Shown: positions 25,187 to 34,870 of the stretch, piece by piece
Position numbering within the stretch: position 1 is the first letter of the stretch
How the letters are laid out: every line of letters begins with the position of its first letter
Assembly: GCF_001517425.1 (NCBI RefSeq)
Contig: NZ_FBWL01000168.1
Span: 1 to 64,000, forward strand
DNA from: Clostridium sp. C105KSO13
GTDB taxonomy: Bacteria; Bacillota; Clostridia; Lachnospirales; Lachnospiraceae
Reading direction: 5' to 3'
Length of the DNA: 64,000 nt
The notes under the pieces: model-generated
Databases searched by the model: none
Told to the model about the DNA's origin: nothing
The model's input: the letters and a program-made list of their open reading frames with translations, nothing else
Translations under genes and position numbers: made by a program

Positions 25187-28100
25187 ATGAGAATACAAAA
25201 TATGTTCTTTGATGACATCAACCGTCCGATTAACGGCGTTATCAAAGTAGACCAGGACTCTATGGATATCGTCGAGCAGGAAGTTCGAGAGTATGTCATT
25301 ACGAAGGAACTGAGGAAACATTTCTCGGCCTTCTTCAATTACTATAGTGACGCCTTTGATGTTCCTACCGCTGATATCGGTGTATGGATTTCCGGTTTCT
25401 TTGGAAGTGGTAAATCTCACTTCCTGAAAATGCTGTCCTATATTCTGGAGAACAAGGCCATAGGCGATACCAACACCGTGGAGCTGTTTCGTCAAAAGTT
25501 CGAGGATGACCCTGCCACCTTCATGATGATTGACAAGGCCACCAAGTGCGATACAGAAACCATTCTGTTCAACATCGATATTGAAGGTTCCATTAATAAG
25601 GACAAGACCGCTGTTATGCGTGTGTTTGCTAAAATGTTCTATAACCATCTTGGATTTTATGGTGAGAACCTGAAGGTCGCCATGATGGAATATTACATCG
25701 AGAAGAGTGGTAAAACCGAGGAGTTCCGCAAAGTGTTTGAGGAGAAGAAGGGCAAGCCGTGGGTGGAGATGCGCCGTGCATTTGCATTCAATGGTAAGTT
25801 CATCATCCCGACTCTGATGGAAGTGCTCGATATGAGCGAGGACGATGCGAAGAACTGGTTCAACGACAAAACTGCCGTAGAACTGTCTATTGCACAGCTC
25901 GTCCGTGATATTAAGGAATATGTGGATAGCAAGCCGAAGAACTTCAGATTGCTGTTTATGATTGACGAGGCTGGTCAGTACGTTGGTACCGATACAGATA
26001 TGCTGCTTAACCTGCAGTCCCTCACCGAGAAAATCGGAAGCGAGTGTGAAAGCAAAGTGTGGGTATGCTGCACTGGTCAGGAAGCCATCGACGAGATTAT
26101 CAAAGTTCGTGCAGATGAGTTCTCCCGTATTCAGGCCCGCTTTAAGACCAGACTTTCTTTGACTTCTTCTTCTGTAGATGAAGTCGTACAGAAACGTATC
26201 CTGAAGAAAACTCCGGAAGCAACCTCTGAACTGAATGAGGTATACGACCAGAATGATTCTGTTCTGCGCAACCTATTTACCTTCAATGGAGCCCAGCTTG
26301 ACATTAAGGGCTATGGTGGTGCAAAGGAATTTGCAGTCAACTTCCCGTTTGTGCCTTACCAGTTTATTGTTATGCAGAAGGTATTCAACGAAATCCGTAA
26401 GCATGGTAATGCCGGTAAGCACCAGTCCAACGGTGAACGCTCTATGTTGTCTGGTTTCCAAGAGGCAGCCCAGAAGATTCAGGATAGAGATGAGTACGCT
26501 CTGGTGCCGTTCTTCCGCTTTTATGATACCGTGCATACATTCCTCGACAGTTCCATTCGTCGTGTCATCGAGCGCTGCGAACGTGCCGCCGACGCAGGCG
26601 ATGGTATCGAAGCCTATGATGTTGATGTTCTGAAGCTGTTGTATCTGATTCGCTATATTGACAATGATGTGCCTGCCAATCTGGATAATATCGTAGTCCT
26701 CATGGCAGACGATATCCGCGTGGATAAAATTTCCCTGCGTGAGACTGTGCGTGATTCCCTGAATCGCTTACTGAGCCAGAATTATATTGGCAGAACCGGT
26801 GAGACCTACAACTTTCTGACCGATGAGGAGCAGGATATTCAGAAAGCTATTAAAAACGATACTTCTGTAGATACTGCTGCCATCGTGGAGCGTATTGCGC
26901 AGATGATTTTCGCTGACATTTATACAACCAAGAAATACCGCTACGGCAAATATGACTTCGCTTTTGACCAGATGGTAGACGGAGTGACCGTTGGTGCAGT
27001 CACTGGCGGTATGCGCCTGAAATTCCTGACTGACGCCACCGATGCAGCAGAGAAATCCAAACTGCGCCTGATGACGGAATCCACAGGACAGGCCATCGCG
27101 GTACTGGCAGAGACGGATTATTATAATTCTCTGGAACAGGCCATGAAAATCCGTAAGTATGTGAAGCAGAGAAATGTGGCTCAGCTTCCGAAATCCGTGC
27201 AGGACATCATCCGTGACCAGCAGGATGAGGCGACCCGTTTGGAGACTTCCGTTACAGAGGAACTGCGTAAGGCCATTGTTGGAGCTGAGTTCTATGTAGC
27301 TGGAGAGCATATTGAAATCAAGGCAAATGACGCGAAAGTAAAAATTGACCAGGCACTGGAATATCTGGTTTCCCATGTGTACAGTGACCTTGACTTGATT
27401 GACCAGAATGTTGAATCCGATGCTGATATTCTTGCTATTCTGAATGGTACTGTTACCATGATTCCAGGCACTGAGCCTAACCGGGATGCAGCAGCTAAGA
27501 TGGAAGAATATCTGGAGGTGCAGCACCGTAAGAATCTGCCGACCTCTATGGCAGATGTGCAGAGCCGTTATCAGGCTATTCCGTATGGTTGGCGCGAGAT
27601 TGATATTGCAGCAGTTGCAGCTCGTTTGATTTACGACCAGAAGGTCACCATCAAGTATGCAGGCACCACCATTCAGCCGAATAATCCGAAGCTGCCGGAT
27701 ATGCTTCGTAAAAAGAGCGAAATCGGCAAGACCAGCATCTCCAAGCGTCAGGTGGTTTCCATCACCAAGATGAAGGAAGTCAAAGAGTTCCTCCGTGAAT
27801 ACTTCGATGTGATGGACGTACCGGATGACGAAGATGGCCTGATTGCCTTCATTGTAGATAGATTTACGAAACAGAAACAGCACTACGAGGAACTGAATGC
27901 CCGCTATGCAGGGCACAGCTATCCTGACCGTGCACTGGTTTCTACAGCCATCCAGCTGATGGATGATGTGCTGTCCCAGCAGAAGGATAACATTGCCTTG
28001 ATTGACCGCGTGGTGAAGAAGGAAGACGAGCTGGATATCAACCGCGAGAAGATGCAGCGCGTAGAGGCATTTTTCAAAAATCAGGTGACTGTATTCGATG

Positions 28101-28738
28101 CAGCTGTACAGATGGAAGCTGACTTGCATCACGATTTGGATTACCTTTCCCATGAACCCGAATCCAATACGGCCCTGAATCAGATTCGCCTTATCTGCAT
28201 GGTGAACACAGGCAACAACTTTGATTACAAGCGCATCCCAGACCTGAATGGTCTGATGAACACGGTTACCGAAGGCCATGACCGTCTGCTGAAAGCAAAA
28301 CGGGATGAACTGTTGGAAATTGTCCGTCAGTGCATGGAAGCAATCCATACTGCGCAGGGTGGCAATGCTGATGTTCGCAATATCATCCAGACAGCTGATA
28401 CCTTCTATTCCCAGAAAAAGCAGCAAATCAATGAACTGAAAAGCCTCGCATTGCTCGACGGCCTTCTGCCTCCGATGTTGCAGTATAAAGATACTACCGT
28501 GGACAGGTTGGAAACAGCAAACAGGCCGCCAGTGGCACCTCCAAAGCCTTCTGTAGGCTCGACCGGCGGTGGCGTGACGCCTCCGGCACCAAAGAAGGTA
28601 TATAAGCAACTCAATCGCTCCATCGTATTCCCTGCAAAGCGTCTGGAAACGGAAGCAGAGATTGATGACTATGTAGAGAAGATGCGCAGCAGCCTGAAAC
28701 AGCTTTTGAATAACTGCGATGGCATCCAGCTGAAATAA
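25187..28738 (+). CDS. brxC: BREX P-loop ATPase BrxC
   Basis: A 1183-residue AAA-type ATPase, normal length for BrxC. Walker A is GFFGSGKSHFL at residues 71-80 and Walker B is LLFMIDEAGQYVG near residue 260. A long helical and coiled-coil C-terminal half ends in a proline-glycine linker (PPVAPPKPSVGSTGGG) and a short conserved tail (KRLETEAEIDDYVEKM). BrxC assembles with PglZ and BrxB and is required for both host methylation and phage exclusion. The antisense strand is also open over most of its length, a codon-bias shadow. Confidence 0.95.
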   Translation: MRIQNMFFDDINRPINGVIKVDQDSMDIVEQEVREYVITKELRKHFSAFFNYYSDAFDVPTADIGVWISGFFGSGKSHFLKMLSYILENKAIGDTNTVELFRQKFEDDPATFMMIDKATKCDTETILFNIDIEGSINKDKTAVMRVFAKMFYNHLGFYGENLKVAMMEYYIEKSGKTEEFRKVFEEKKGKPWVEMRRAFAFNGKFIIPTLMEVLDMSEDDAKNWFNDKTAVELSIAQLVRDIKEYVDSKPKNFRLLFMIDEAGQYVGTDTDMLLNLQSLTEKIGSECESKVWVCCTGQEAIDEIIKVRADEFSRIQARFKTRLSLTSSSVDEVVQKRILKKTPEATSELNEVYDQNDSVLRNLFTFNGAQLDIKGYGGAKEFAVNFPFVPYQFIVMQKVFNEIRKHGNAGKHQSNGERSMLSGFQEAAQKIQDRDEYALVPFFRFYDTVHTFLDSSIRRVIERCERAADAGDGIEAYDVDVLKLLYLIRYIDNDVPANLDNIVVLMADDIRVDKISLRETVRDSLNRLLSQNYIGRTGETYNFLTDEEQDIQKAIKNDTSVDTAAIVERIAQMIFADIYTTKKYRYGKYDFAFDQMVDGVTVGAVTGGMRLKFLTDATDAAEKSKLRLMTESTGQAIAVLAETDYYNSLEQAMKIRKYVKQRNVAQLPKSVQDIIRDQQDEATRLETSVTEELRKAIVGAEFYVAGEHIEIKANDAKVKIDQALEYLVSHVYSDLDLIDQNVESDADILAILNGTVTMIPGTEPNRDAAAKMEEYLEVQHRKNLPTSMADVQSRYQAIPYGWREIDIAAVAARLIYDQKVTIKYAGTTIQPNNPKLPDMLRKKSEIGKTSISKRQVVSITKMKEVKEFLREYFDVMDVPDDEDGLIAFIVDRFTKQKQHYEELNARYAGHSYPDRALVSTAIQLMDDVLSQQKDNIALIDRVVKKEDELDINREKMQRVEAFFKNQVTVFDAAVQMEADLHHDLDYLSHEPESNTALNQIRLICMVNTGNNFDYKRIPDLNGLMNTVTEGHDRLLKAKRDELLEIVRQCMEAIHTAQGGNADVRNIIQTADTFYSQKKQQINELKSLALLDGLLPPMLQYKDTTVDRLETANRPPVAPPKPSVGSTGGGVTPPAPKKVYKQLNRSIVFPAKRLETEAEIDDYVEKMRSSLKQLLNNCDGIQLK

Positions 28739-28750
28739 GAGGAGAAAACA

Positions 28751-31700
28751 ATGGACAAGAATGCGATAAAAAAATACGCAGTCTGGGCACGGCGAGAGCT
28801 TATCTCCCGTGTTACCCAGAAAGCGCTCCAATATGGAATTACTGAAAAAGAGATGCAGCCAGCCGACGCTTCCAGTGTGAACGGCGTTGTTCTGTCTGCC
28901 AAAGAGAAAAAACAGCGCCAGGCCCTGATTGCCAAAATAAGTGCCGAGGGCTTTGAACAGGTCATGGAAGAAGTGGCCTATACATGGTTCAACCGTTTCT
29001 CAGCCCTGCGGTTTATGGAAGTGAACGGCTACCTGCCTACCCATGTGCGTGTGTTCACCGATGAGGAGAATAACTTCAAACCACAGATTCTGGCAGAGGC
29101 TATCAATCTCGAAATCGAAGGTCTGGACATGGAGAAAGTCTATGCCCTGAAAGACGCCAACGATAACGATGCTCTGTTCAAGTATCTGATTATCACCCAG
29201 TGCAATGCGCTGAGTGCGATTCTACCCGGAATGTTCCAGAAGATTGATGACTACACCGAGCTTCTGTTCCCGGACAACCTTTTGCGTGAGGGTAGTGCCA
29301 TTGAGCAGATGATTGCCATAATACCGGAAGAAGACTGGCAGGATGCTGTGCAAATTATCGGTTGGCTGTATCAGTATTATAATGCAGAGAAAAAGGACGA
29401 CGTTTTTGCCGCCCTTAAGAAGAACGTTAAAATCACAAAAGAAAACATTCCTGCCGCAACCCAGCTATTCACACCGGACTGGATTGTCCGCTACATGGTG
29501 GAGAACTCTCTGGGCCGTTTGTGGCTGGAGGGTCATCCGAATGAAGAACTGAAATCAGAGTGGAAGTATTACCTGGATGAAGCAGAGCAGGAACCGGATG
29601 TTCAAGCCCAGCTTGCGAAAATTCGTAAAGAGTATGAAGGTTTGAAGCCGGAAGACATCCGCTGCATCGACCCATGCTCCGGCAGTGGCCATATCCTGGC
29701 CTATTTATTTGATGTGCTTGTGCAGATTTATGAAGCCTACGGATATACTGCTCGTGAGGCAGCAGCCAGCATCGTGGAGAACAACCTCTATGGTCTGGAT
29801 ATCGACGACCGAGCTGCGCAGCTTGCAAACTTTGCAGTTATGATGAAGGCTCGTCAGTATGACCGCCGTTTCTTCAGCCGTAGTATTCAACCTCATGTGT
29901 ATGCAATTGTAGAAAGTAACCATGTGGATGCCTTTAATGTGGACTATTTTGCAAATGGTGATGCTGGACTGAAGAAGGCTATTACTACGATAATTGATGA
30001 ACTTCACGACGCTAAGGAGTATGGTTCTATTCTGACCATTACACCGCAGGATTGGACAGCGATTTATACGAGGTTTGATGAAATTAGAGAAGATATCAAC
30101 ATTGCTCGTGATTCGACTTTGAATGAACTTTTGCCGATTGTGGGTGTGGCCCATGAGATGGCACAAAAATATGATGTTGTTATTACAAATCCACCATATA
30201 TGGGTGGAACGGGAATGGACGATAAGTTGATTTCGTTTATCAAAAGAAATTATGATAAATCTAAAACAGATTTGTATTCTGTATTCATTGAAAGATGCAT
30301 TGATTTTTCTCGCAAGGATGCATTTATCGCAATGATTACACAGCATGGTTGGATGTTTCTTTCCAGTTTTGAAAAGATGAGAGAGGATTGCTTAAACAGT
30401 AGCATTGTCAATATGGCCCATTTAGGCCCGAGAGCATTTGATGAGATTGGCGGCGAAGTTGTACAGTCTACAACATTTGTGATGAGGAAAACAAATTGTG
30501 ATGACTACATTGCTACATACCTACGACTTGTTTCCTATCCATCCGAAAATGGCAAAGCCACGGAGTTTTTTAACAAGAATAATTTGTACTGTTCAAATCA
30601 GTCCAATTTTTTGAGAATTCCAGGAAAACCGTATGCTTACTGGAGTAGTGAAGCAGTTATTGGTGCCTTTTCAAAGGCGGCCCCATTAAGTAGTATTGCG
30701 GAGCCGAGACAAGGAGTTAAGACTCTGAATAATGATTTGTTTTTGAAATTTTGGTTTGAAGTTTCTCCAGAAAATGTCGACTACAACTGTTCATCCATAG
30801 AAGAATCAGTTTCTACTGGGAAGAAGTGGTTCCCGTATAATAAAGGTGGCAGTTATAGAAAGTGGTTTGGAAATAATGATTATGTGGTCAATTGGGAAAA
30901 TGATGGTCGAGATATGAAAAAATTGGCTGTTGAAAAGTATCACTCCGTAACAAGAACTATAACTAATATTAGCTATTTTTTCTTGCCGGGATTGACTTGG
31001 TCATCGCTTTCTTCTGGAAACATTTCTTTAAGAGCATTTGACAAAGGATTTATCTTTGATTCAAAGGGGTCATCGATGTTCTTTACGGATAGAACGATAG
31101 AAAAGTATGTGTTGGCGCTTGTTAATTCGAAAATTAGTATGAAGTTTCTTGAATTTCTAGCACCCACATTGGACTTCAATATAGGCCCTTTGTCCAAAAT
31201 TCCTGTGTTAATTGATAAAAGTAGCGTTTCCTCAGTTGATGAGATTGCCGATAAGTGCATTGGGCTGGCAAAAGATGACTGGGATGCATTTGAAAATTCT
31301 TGGGATTTTATTCGGCATCCATTAATTAGTGATGATTCGATATCAGAATCTTTTTCAAACTGGGAGGCAAAGTGCAACAAGCGTTTCAGTACCCTCAAAG
31401 CCAACGAAGAAGAACTAAACCGTATCTTTATTGACATTTATGGCTTGCAAGACGAACTGACACCGGAAGTGGAGGACAAGGACGTTACGGTTCGTAAAGC
31501 TGATTTGCAAAGCGACATTAGAAGTTTCATTTCCTACGCAGTCGGATGCGTGTTCGGTCGTTATTCTTTGGATGTGCCAGGGCTTGCTTTTGCAGGTGGA
31601 GACTGGGATGACAGCAAATATACGACTATCCCGGCGGACAAAGATAATATCATCCCAATTTGCAACGACGGTGATTATTTCGAAGATGATATCGTAGGCC

Positions 31701-32218
31701 GTTTTGTTAAGTTTGTTGAAGTAGTCTATGGAAAAGAAACGTTGGATGCAAATCTGAAATTTATCGCCGATGCTCTTGGCGGCAAGGGTCAGCCCAAGGA
31801 TGTCATTCGCAACTATTTCTTGAATGATTTTTATGCTGACCATTGCAAGATTTATCAGAAGCGCCCGATTTATTGGCAGTTTGACTCCGGCAAGAAGAAC
31901 GGCTTCAAGTGCCTGATTTATATGCACCGCTATCAGCCGGATACCATTGCACGTATCCGTACCGATTATGTCCACGAGCAGCAGGGGCGTTATCGTACTG
32001 CCATCGCTGATTTGGAGAAGCGCATGGAAGGTGCATCTACCAGCGACCGTGTAAAATTGAGCAAGCAGCTGGCAACCTTGCAGGCGCAGGCAGCAGAAAT
32101 ACATGACTACGAAGAGAAAATTCACCATCTTGCCGACCAGTATATCTCTATCGACCTCGATGATGGTGTGAAAGTGAATTATGCCAAGTTCCAAGATGTT
32201 CTGGCAAAAATTAAGTAA
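28751..32218 (+). CDS. pglX: BREX adenine methyltransferase PglX
   Basis: An 1155-residue N6-adenine methyltransferase that marks host DNA and directs BREX specificity. The AdoMet motif DPCSGSGHILAYLFD lies near residue 305 and the catalytic motif VVITNPPYMGGTG near residue 475. The C-terminal half is the target-recognition region. The stretch from about 29870 to 31430 is visibly more AT-rich, with different codon use, than the first 1100 and last 800 bases, as if the recognition part had been exchanged. No frameshifts or homopolymer switches were found, so the gene should be active. Confidence 0.95.
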   Translation: MDKNAIKKYAVWARRELISRVTQKALQYGITEKEMQPADASSVNGVVLSAKEKKQRQALIAKISAEGFEQVMEEVAYTWFNRFSALRFMEVNGYLPTHVRVFTDEENNFKPQILAEAINLEIEGLDMEKVYALKDANDNDALFKYLIITQCNALSAILPGMFQKIDDYTELLFPDNLLREGSAIEQMIAIIPEEDWQDAVQIIGWLYQYYNAEKKDDVFAALKKNVKITKENIPAATQLFTPDWIVRYMVENSLGRLWLEGHPNEELKSEWKYYLDEAEQEPDVQAQLAKIRKEYEGLKPEDIRCIDPCSGSGHILAYLFDVLVQIYEAYGYTAREAAASIVENNLYGLDIDDRAAQLANFAVMMKARQYDRRFFSRSIQPHVYAIVESNHVDAFNVDYFANGDAGLKKAITTIIDELHDAKEYGSILTITPQDWTAIYTRFDEIREDINIARDSTLNELLPIVGVAHEMAQKYDVVITNPPYMGGTGMDDKLISFIKRNYDKSKTDLYSVFIERCIDFSRKDAFIAMITQHGWMFLSSFEKMREDCLNSSIVNMAHLGPRAFDEIGGEVVQSTTFVMRKTNCDDYIATYLRLVSYPSENGKATEFFNKNNLYCSNQSNFLRIPGKPYAYWSSEAVIGAFSKAAPLSSIAEPRQGVKTLNNDLFLKFWFEVSPENVDYNCSSIEESVSTGKKWFPYNKGGSYRKWFGNNDYVVNWENDGRDMKKLAVEKYHSVTRTITNISYFFLPGLTWSSLSSGNISLRAFDKGFIFDSKGSSMFFTDRTIEKYVLALVNSKISMKFLEFLAPTLDFNIGPLSKIPVLIDKSSVSSVDEIADKCIGLAKDDWDAFENSWDFIRHPLISDDSISESFSNWEAKCNKRFSTLKANEEELNRIFIDIYGLQDELTPEVEDKDVTVRKADLQSDIRSFISYAVGCVFGRYSLDVPGLAFAGGDWDDSKYTTIPADKDNIIPICNDGDYFEDDIVGRFVKFVEVVYGKETLDANLKFIADALGGKGQPKDVIRNYFLNDFYADHCKIYQKRPIYWQFDSGKKNGFKCLIYMHRYQPDTIARIRTDYVHEQQGRYRTAIADLEKRMEGASTSDRVKLSKQLATLQAQAAEIHDYEEKIHHLADQYISIDLDDGVKVNYAKFQDVLAKIK

Positions 32219-32230
32219 GGAGGTGGCAGA

Positions 32231-34843
32231 ATGGCCAGCATGGATTTACAGACAATTACAAATGACCTGAATAGGCGGTTTGCTGCGCCTCTGCCGGAGT
32301 TTTATAAACGCCGCATTATCTTCTGGTACGACGATGACCGGGAGTTTGAAGATTTGCTGGACGAGCTTGGGCTTGAGAACGCGCAGCTTCTGGCCCTGAC
32401 TGGTACTAACAACTTTGCAGCGAAGAAGCTCCTTGCAGTGGATGATACCACCAGCAACTTCCTTGTGTACTGCCCGCTCAGCTATGATAAGCCGGAGGAT
32501 AACTGGCTCATCAATATTGAGATGTATAGTGAGGAATTTCGCGCAGACCTTAACTCCATCTGGATGGATGAGATGGGGCTGCCGAATAACCCAACCATCC
32601 GTAGAATGGTAAAGGGATACCGTAAGTTCTTTAATAATATTGACCGGCGTAAGACGGTGTCGGCACAGGCTGCGAATATTGCTACAGCATCCCAGCTGCA
32701 TCTTGCTGTGATGGCAGCGATTTGTGGTTCTGGAGATATGCAGCCATCCAGTATTATTCGTGCGGTACTTGCACAGTCACTGGATTTGGAATCGAACACA
32801 ATCTATCAGGATTTCGTAAAGTATGGCGCACAGAATCCGTTCTGGGTGATGGTATCGCAGGCAACCGGATATACCGAAGGCGATGACAGTGACCTTGGTC
32901 GTTTGGCAACCCATATCCTGCTGACAGCAACGACTCGCACCATGCGCTCGGAGCATCTGGCAGGCTTGGACGGCTTTATTTCTACGCCACACCAGTCCTA
33001 TTGTTATGACCTTGTTTCCGATTGGCTTCAGAGCAACGACAGAGAGAGTTTGTACCATATTGCACGCTTTGTCGAAGATGAGGCACGGCTGCCGCAGCGT
33101 TTCCTGAAACTGGATGTGAACGACCTTGTGGGAACAGAGAGCTTTCCGTGCATCAATGAATGTATCTTGACCATTTTGATGAAGGAAATTGGAGACTACA
33201 TTATCAATGTGGATACGATTACTGCAGTGGTTGAGAAGCGTCGAGCGATGGCGTGGTATGACGCAGTTTCCTGCTATTACGAAGGCTTACTGCAGGTAGC
33301 CAATATGCAGGCGTTTTTCCATGACCATGCATCCGGTTTCCACTTGGCACAGCCAAAGCAGGTGTGGGATGCCTATACCAGTGATTACTATAAGATGGAT
33401 ACCTACTATCGCCAGTTCCACCTTTGCTTTATTCGCAGCTTGACGGTTTCTAATACCGTGCTGGATGACTTGTTTAAGCATGTTGTGGAAAAGGTCGAAG
33501 GGCTTTATAATGGCTGGTACTTGAGCCAGCTCGGAAATAACTGGTCAGATGTTTGTGCAGAGGAATTGGCTGACTATGGACGCATTTTGGAAGTCAATCA
33601 GCAAGAGAACTTCTACCGTTCCAATGTGGCAAATGCGGATAGCAAAGTCTATGTGATTATTTCGGATGCCTTGCGCTATGAAGTAGCTGCGTCTCTGGCA
33701 GAACAACTTCGTCGTGAAACACAGAGCAAGGTTTCTCTGGATAGCATGGAGGCCATCTTCCCAACCATTACCAAATTTGGTATGGCAGCGTTGCTCCCGC
33801 ATAAAGAGTTGGGTGCTGTACAAAAGCAGAGCGGGTTGGTTTCCGTTTTAGCAGATGGACAGTCTACCGAGAGCAACAACCGTGACAAATTGCTGAAAGG
33901 TGCCCATGTGCAGAGTGTGGCCCTGCAGTACAAGAATATCATCGGTATGAAGCGTGCAGACCGGCAGGCCTTAGTAAAGGGAATGGACGTGGTTTATATC
34001 TACCATGATAAGGTGGACGAAGCCAGCCATACTTCCGATACGATGGTATTCCCGGCCTGTGATGATGCTATCACGGAAATTAAAAATCTGGTGCGTATCA
34101 TCTGTAACGACTTTGGTGGTACCCACATTTACATTACTGCAGACCACGGCTTCCTTTACACCTACAGCCCTCTGACTGAGGATGACAAGGTGGACAAGTC
34201 TGGTTTTGCTGACCGTATGCTGGAATACGGCAGACGTTTCTGTCTGATGCAGCAGGGCTCCAATCCTGATTATTTGCTTCCTGTCAAATTCTTAGAGGGC
34301 AAGACGGATATGGAGGCTTATGCGCCGAGAGAAAATATCCGTATTAAGATGAGCGGCGGAGGTTTGAACTTTGTACACGGTGGTATCAGCTTGCAGGAGA
34401 TGGTGGTGCCAGTGATAGATTATCAGTACCTGCGTAACCAAAGCAAGGTATACCAGCGCAACAAAGACAAGTACGATACCAAGCCAGTCGAGCTGAGCCT
34501 TCTTTCTGCTACACGCAAAATCGTGAATATGTTGTTCTCTCTGAATTTCTATCAGAAGGAACCAGTCGGCGATAACCGCTCGGCTTGTAATTATCAGCTG
34601 TATTTCACCGATGCCGCCGGAAAGCAAATCAGTGATACCGTGCGCATCATTGCAGATAAAACCAGCGATAACGGTCAGGAGCGTACCTTCCGGTGCAGCT
34701 TCAACCTCAAGAGTTTAAAATACAGTAACCAAGACAGCTACTATCTGGTCATTGCAGATGAATCCGGTCTGCAGGCACCGCAGCGTGAAGAGTTCCAGAT
34801 AGATATTGCTTTCGCACTGGATGAGTTTAACTTTTTCGGATAA
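32231..34843 (+). CDS. pglZ: BREX phosphatase-like protein PglZ
   Basis: An 870-residue protein of type A PglZ. The alkaline-phosphatase-superfamily core is clear: VYVIISDALRYEVAASLAEQL near residue 475 supplies a metal-binding aspartate, and HIYITADHGFLYTYSP near residue 635 a metal-binding D-H pair. It is a core BREX component of uncertain in vivo substrate. It starts 12 bases after pglX, with GGAGG, and is followed by brxL after 27 bases. Confidence 0.95.
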   Translation: MASMDLQTITNDLNRRFAAPLPEFYKRRIIFWYDDDREFEDLLDELGLENAQLLALTGTNNFAAKKLLAVDDTTSNFLVYCPLSYDKPEDNWLINIEMYSEEFRADLNSIWMDEMGLPNNPTIRRMVKGYRKFFNNIDRRKTVSAQAANIATASQLHLAVMAAICGSGDMQPSSIIRAVLAQSLDLESNTIYQDFVKYGAQNPFWVMVSQATGYTEGDDSDLGRLATHILLTATTRTMRSEHLAGLDGFISTPHQSYCYDLVSDWLQSNDRESLYHIARFVEDEARLPQRFLKLDVNDLVGTESFPCINECILTILMKEIGDYIINVDTITAVVEKRRAMAWYDAVSCYYEGLLQVANMQAFFHDHASGFHLAQPKQVWDAYTSDYYKMDTYYRQFHLCFIRSLTVSNTVLDDLFKHVVEKVEGLYNGWYLSQLGNNWSDVCAEELADYGRILEVNQQENFYRSNVANADSKVYVIISDALRYEVAASLAEQLRRETQSKVSLDSMEAIFPTITKFGMAALLPHKELGAVQKQSGLVSVLADGQSTESNNRDKLLKGAHVQSVALQYKNIIGMKRADRQALVKGMDVVYIYHDKVDEASHTSDTMVFPACDDAITEIKNLVRIICNDFGGTHIYITADHGFLYTYSPLTEDDKVDKSGFADRMLEYGRRFCLMQQGSNPDYLLPVKFLEGKTDMEAYAPRENIRIKMSGGGLNFVHGGISLQEMVVPVIDYQYLRNQSKVYQRNKDKYDTKPVELSLLSATRKIVNMLFSLNFYQKEPVGDNRSACNYQLYFTDAAGKQISDTVRIIADKTSDNGQERTFRCSFNLKSLKYSNQDSYYLVIADESGLQAPQREEFQIDIAFALDEFNFFG

Positions 34844-34870
34844 TGGGTGCGAGCATGGAGGTGCAGATAA

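Noticed and set aside
26768-28831. A 687-codon open frame antisense to brxC
   Set aside because: It is a shadow of strong codon bias in brxC. The translation is histidine-, cysteine- and leucine-rich without domain structure, has no ribosome site and crosses the brxC-pglX boundary.
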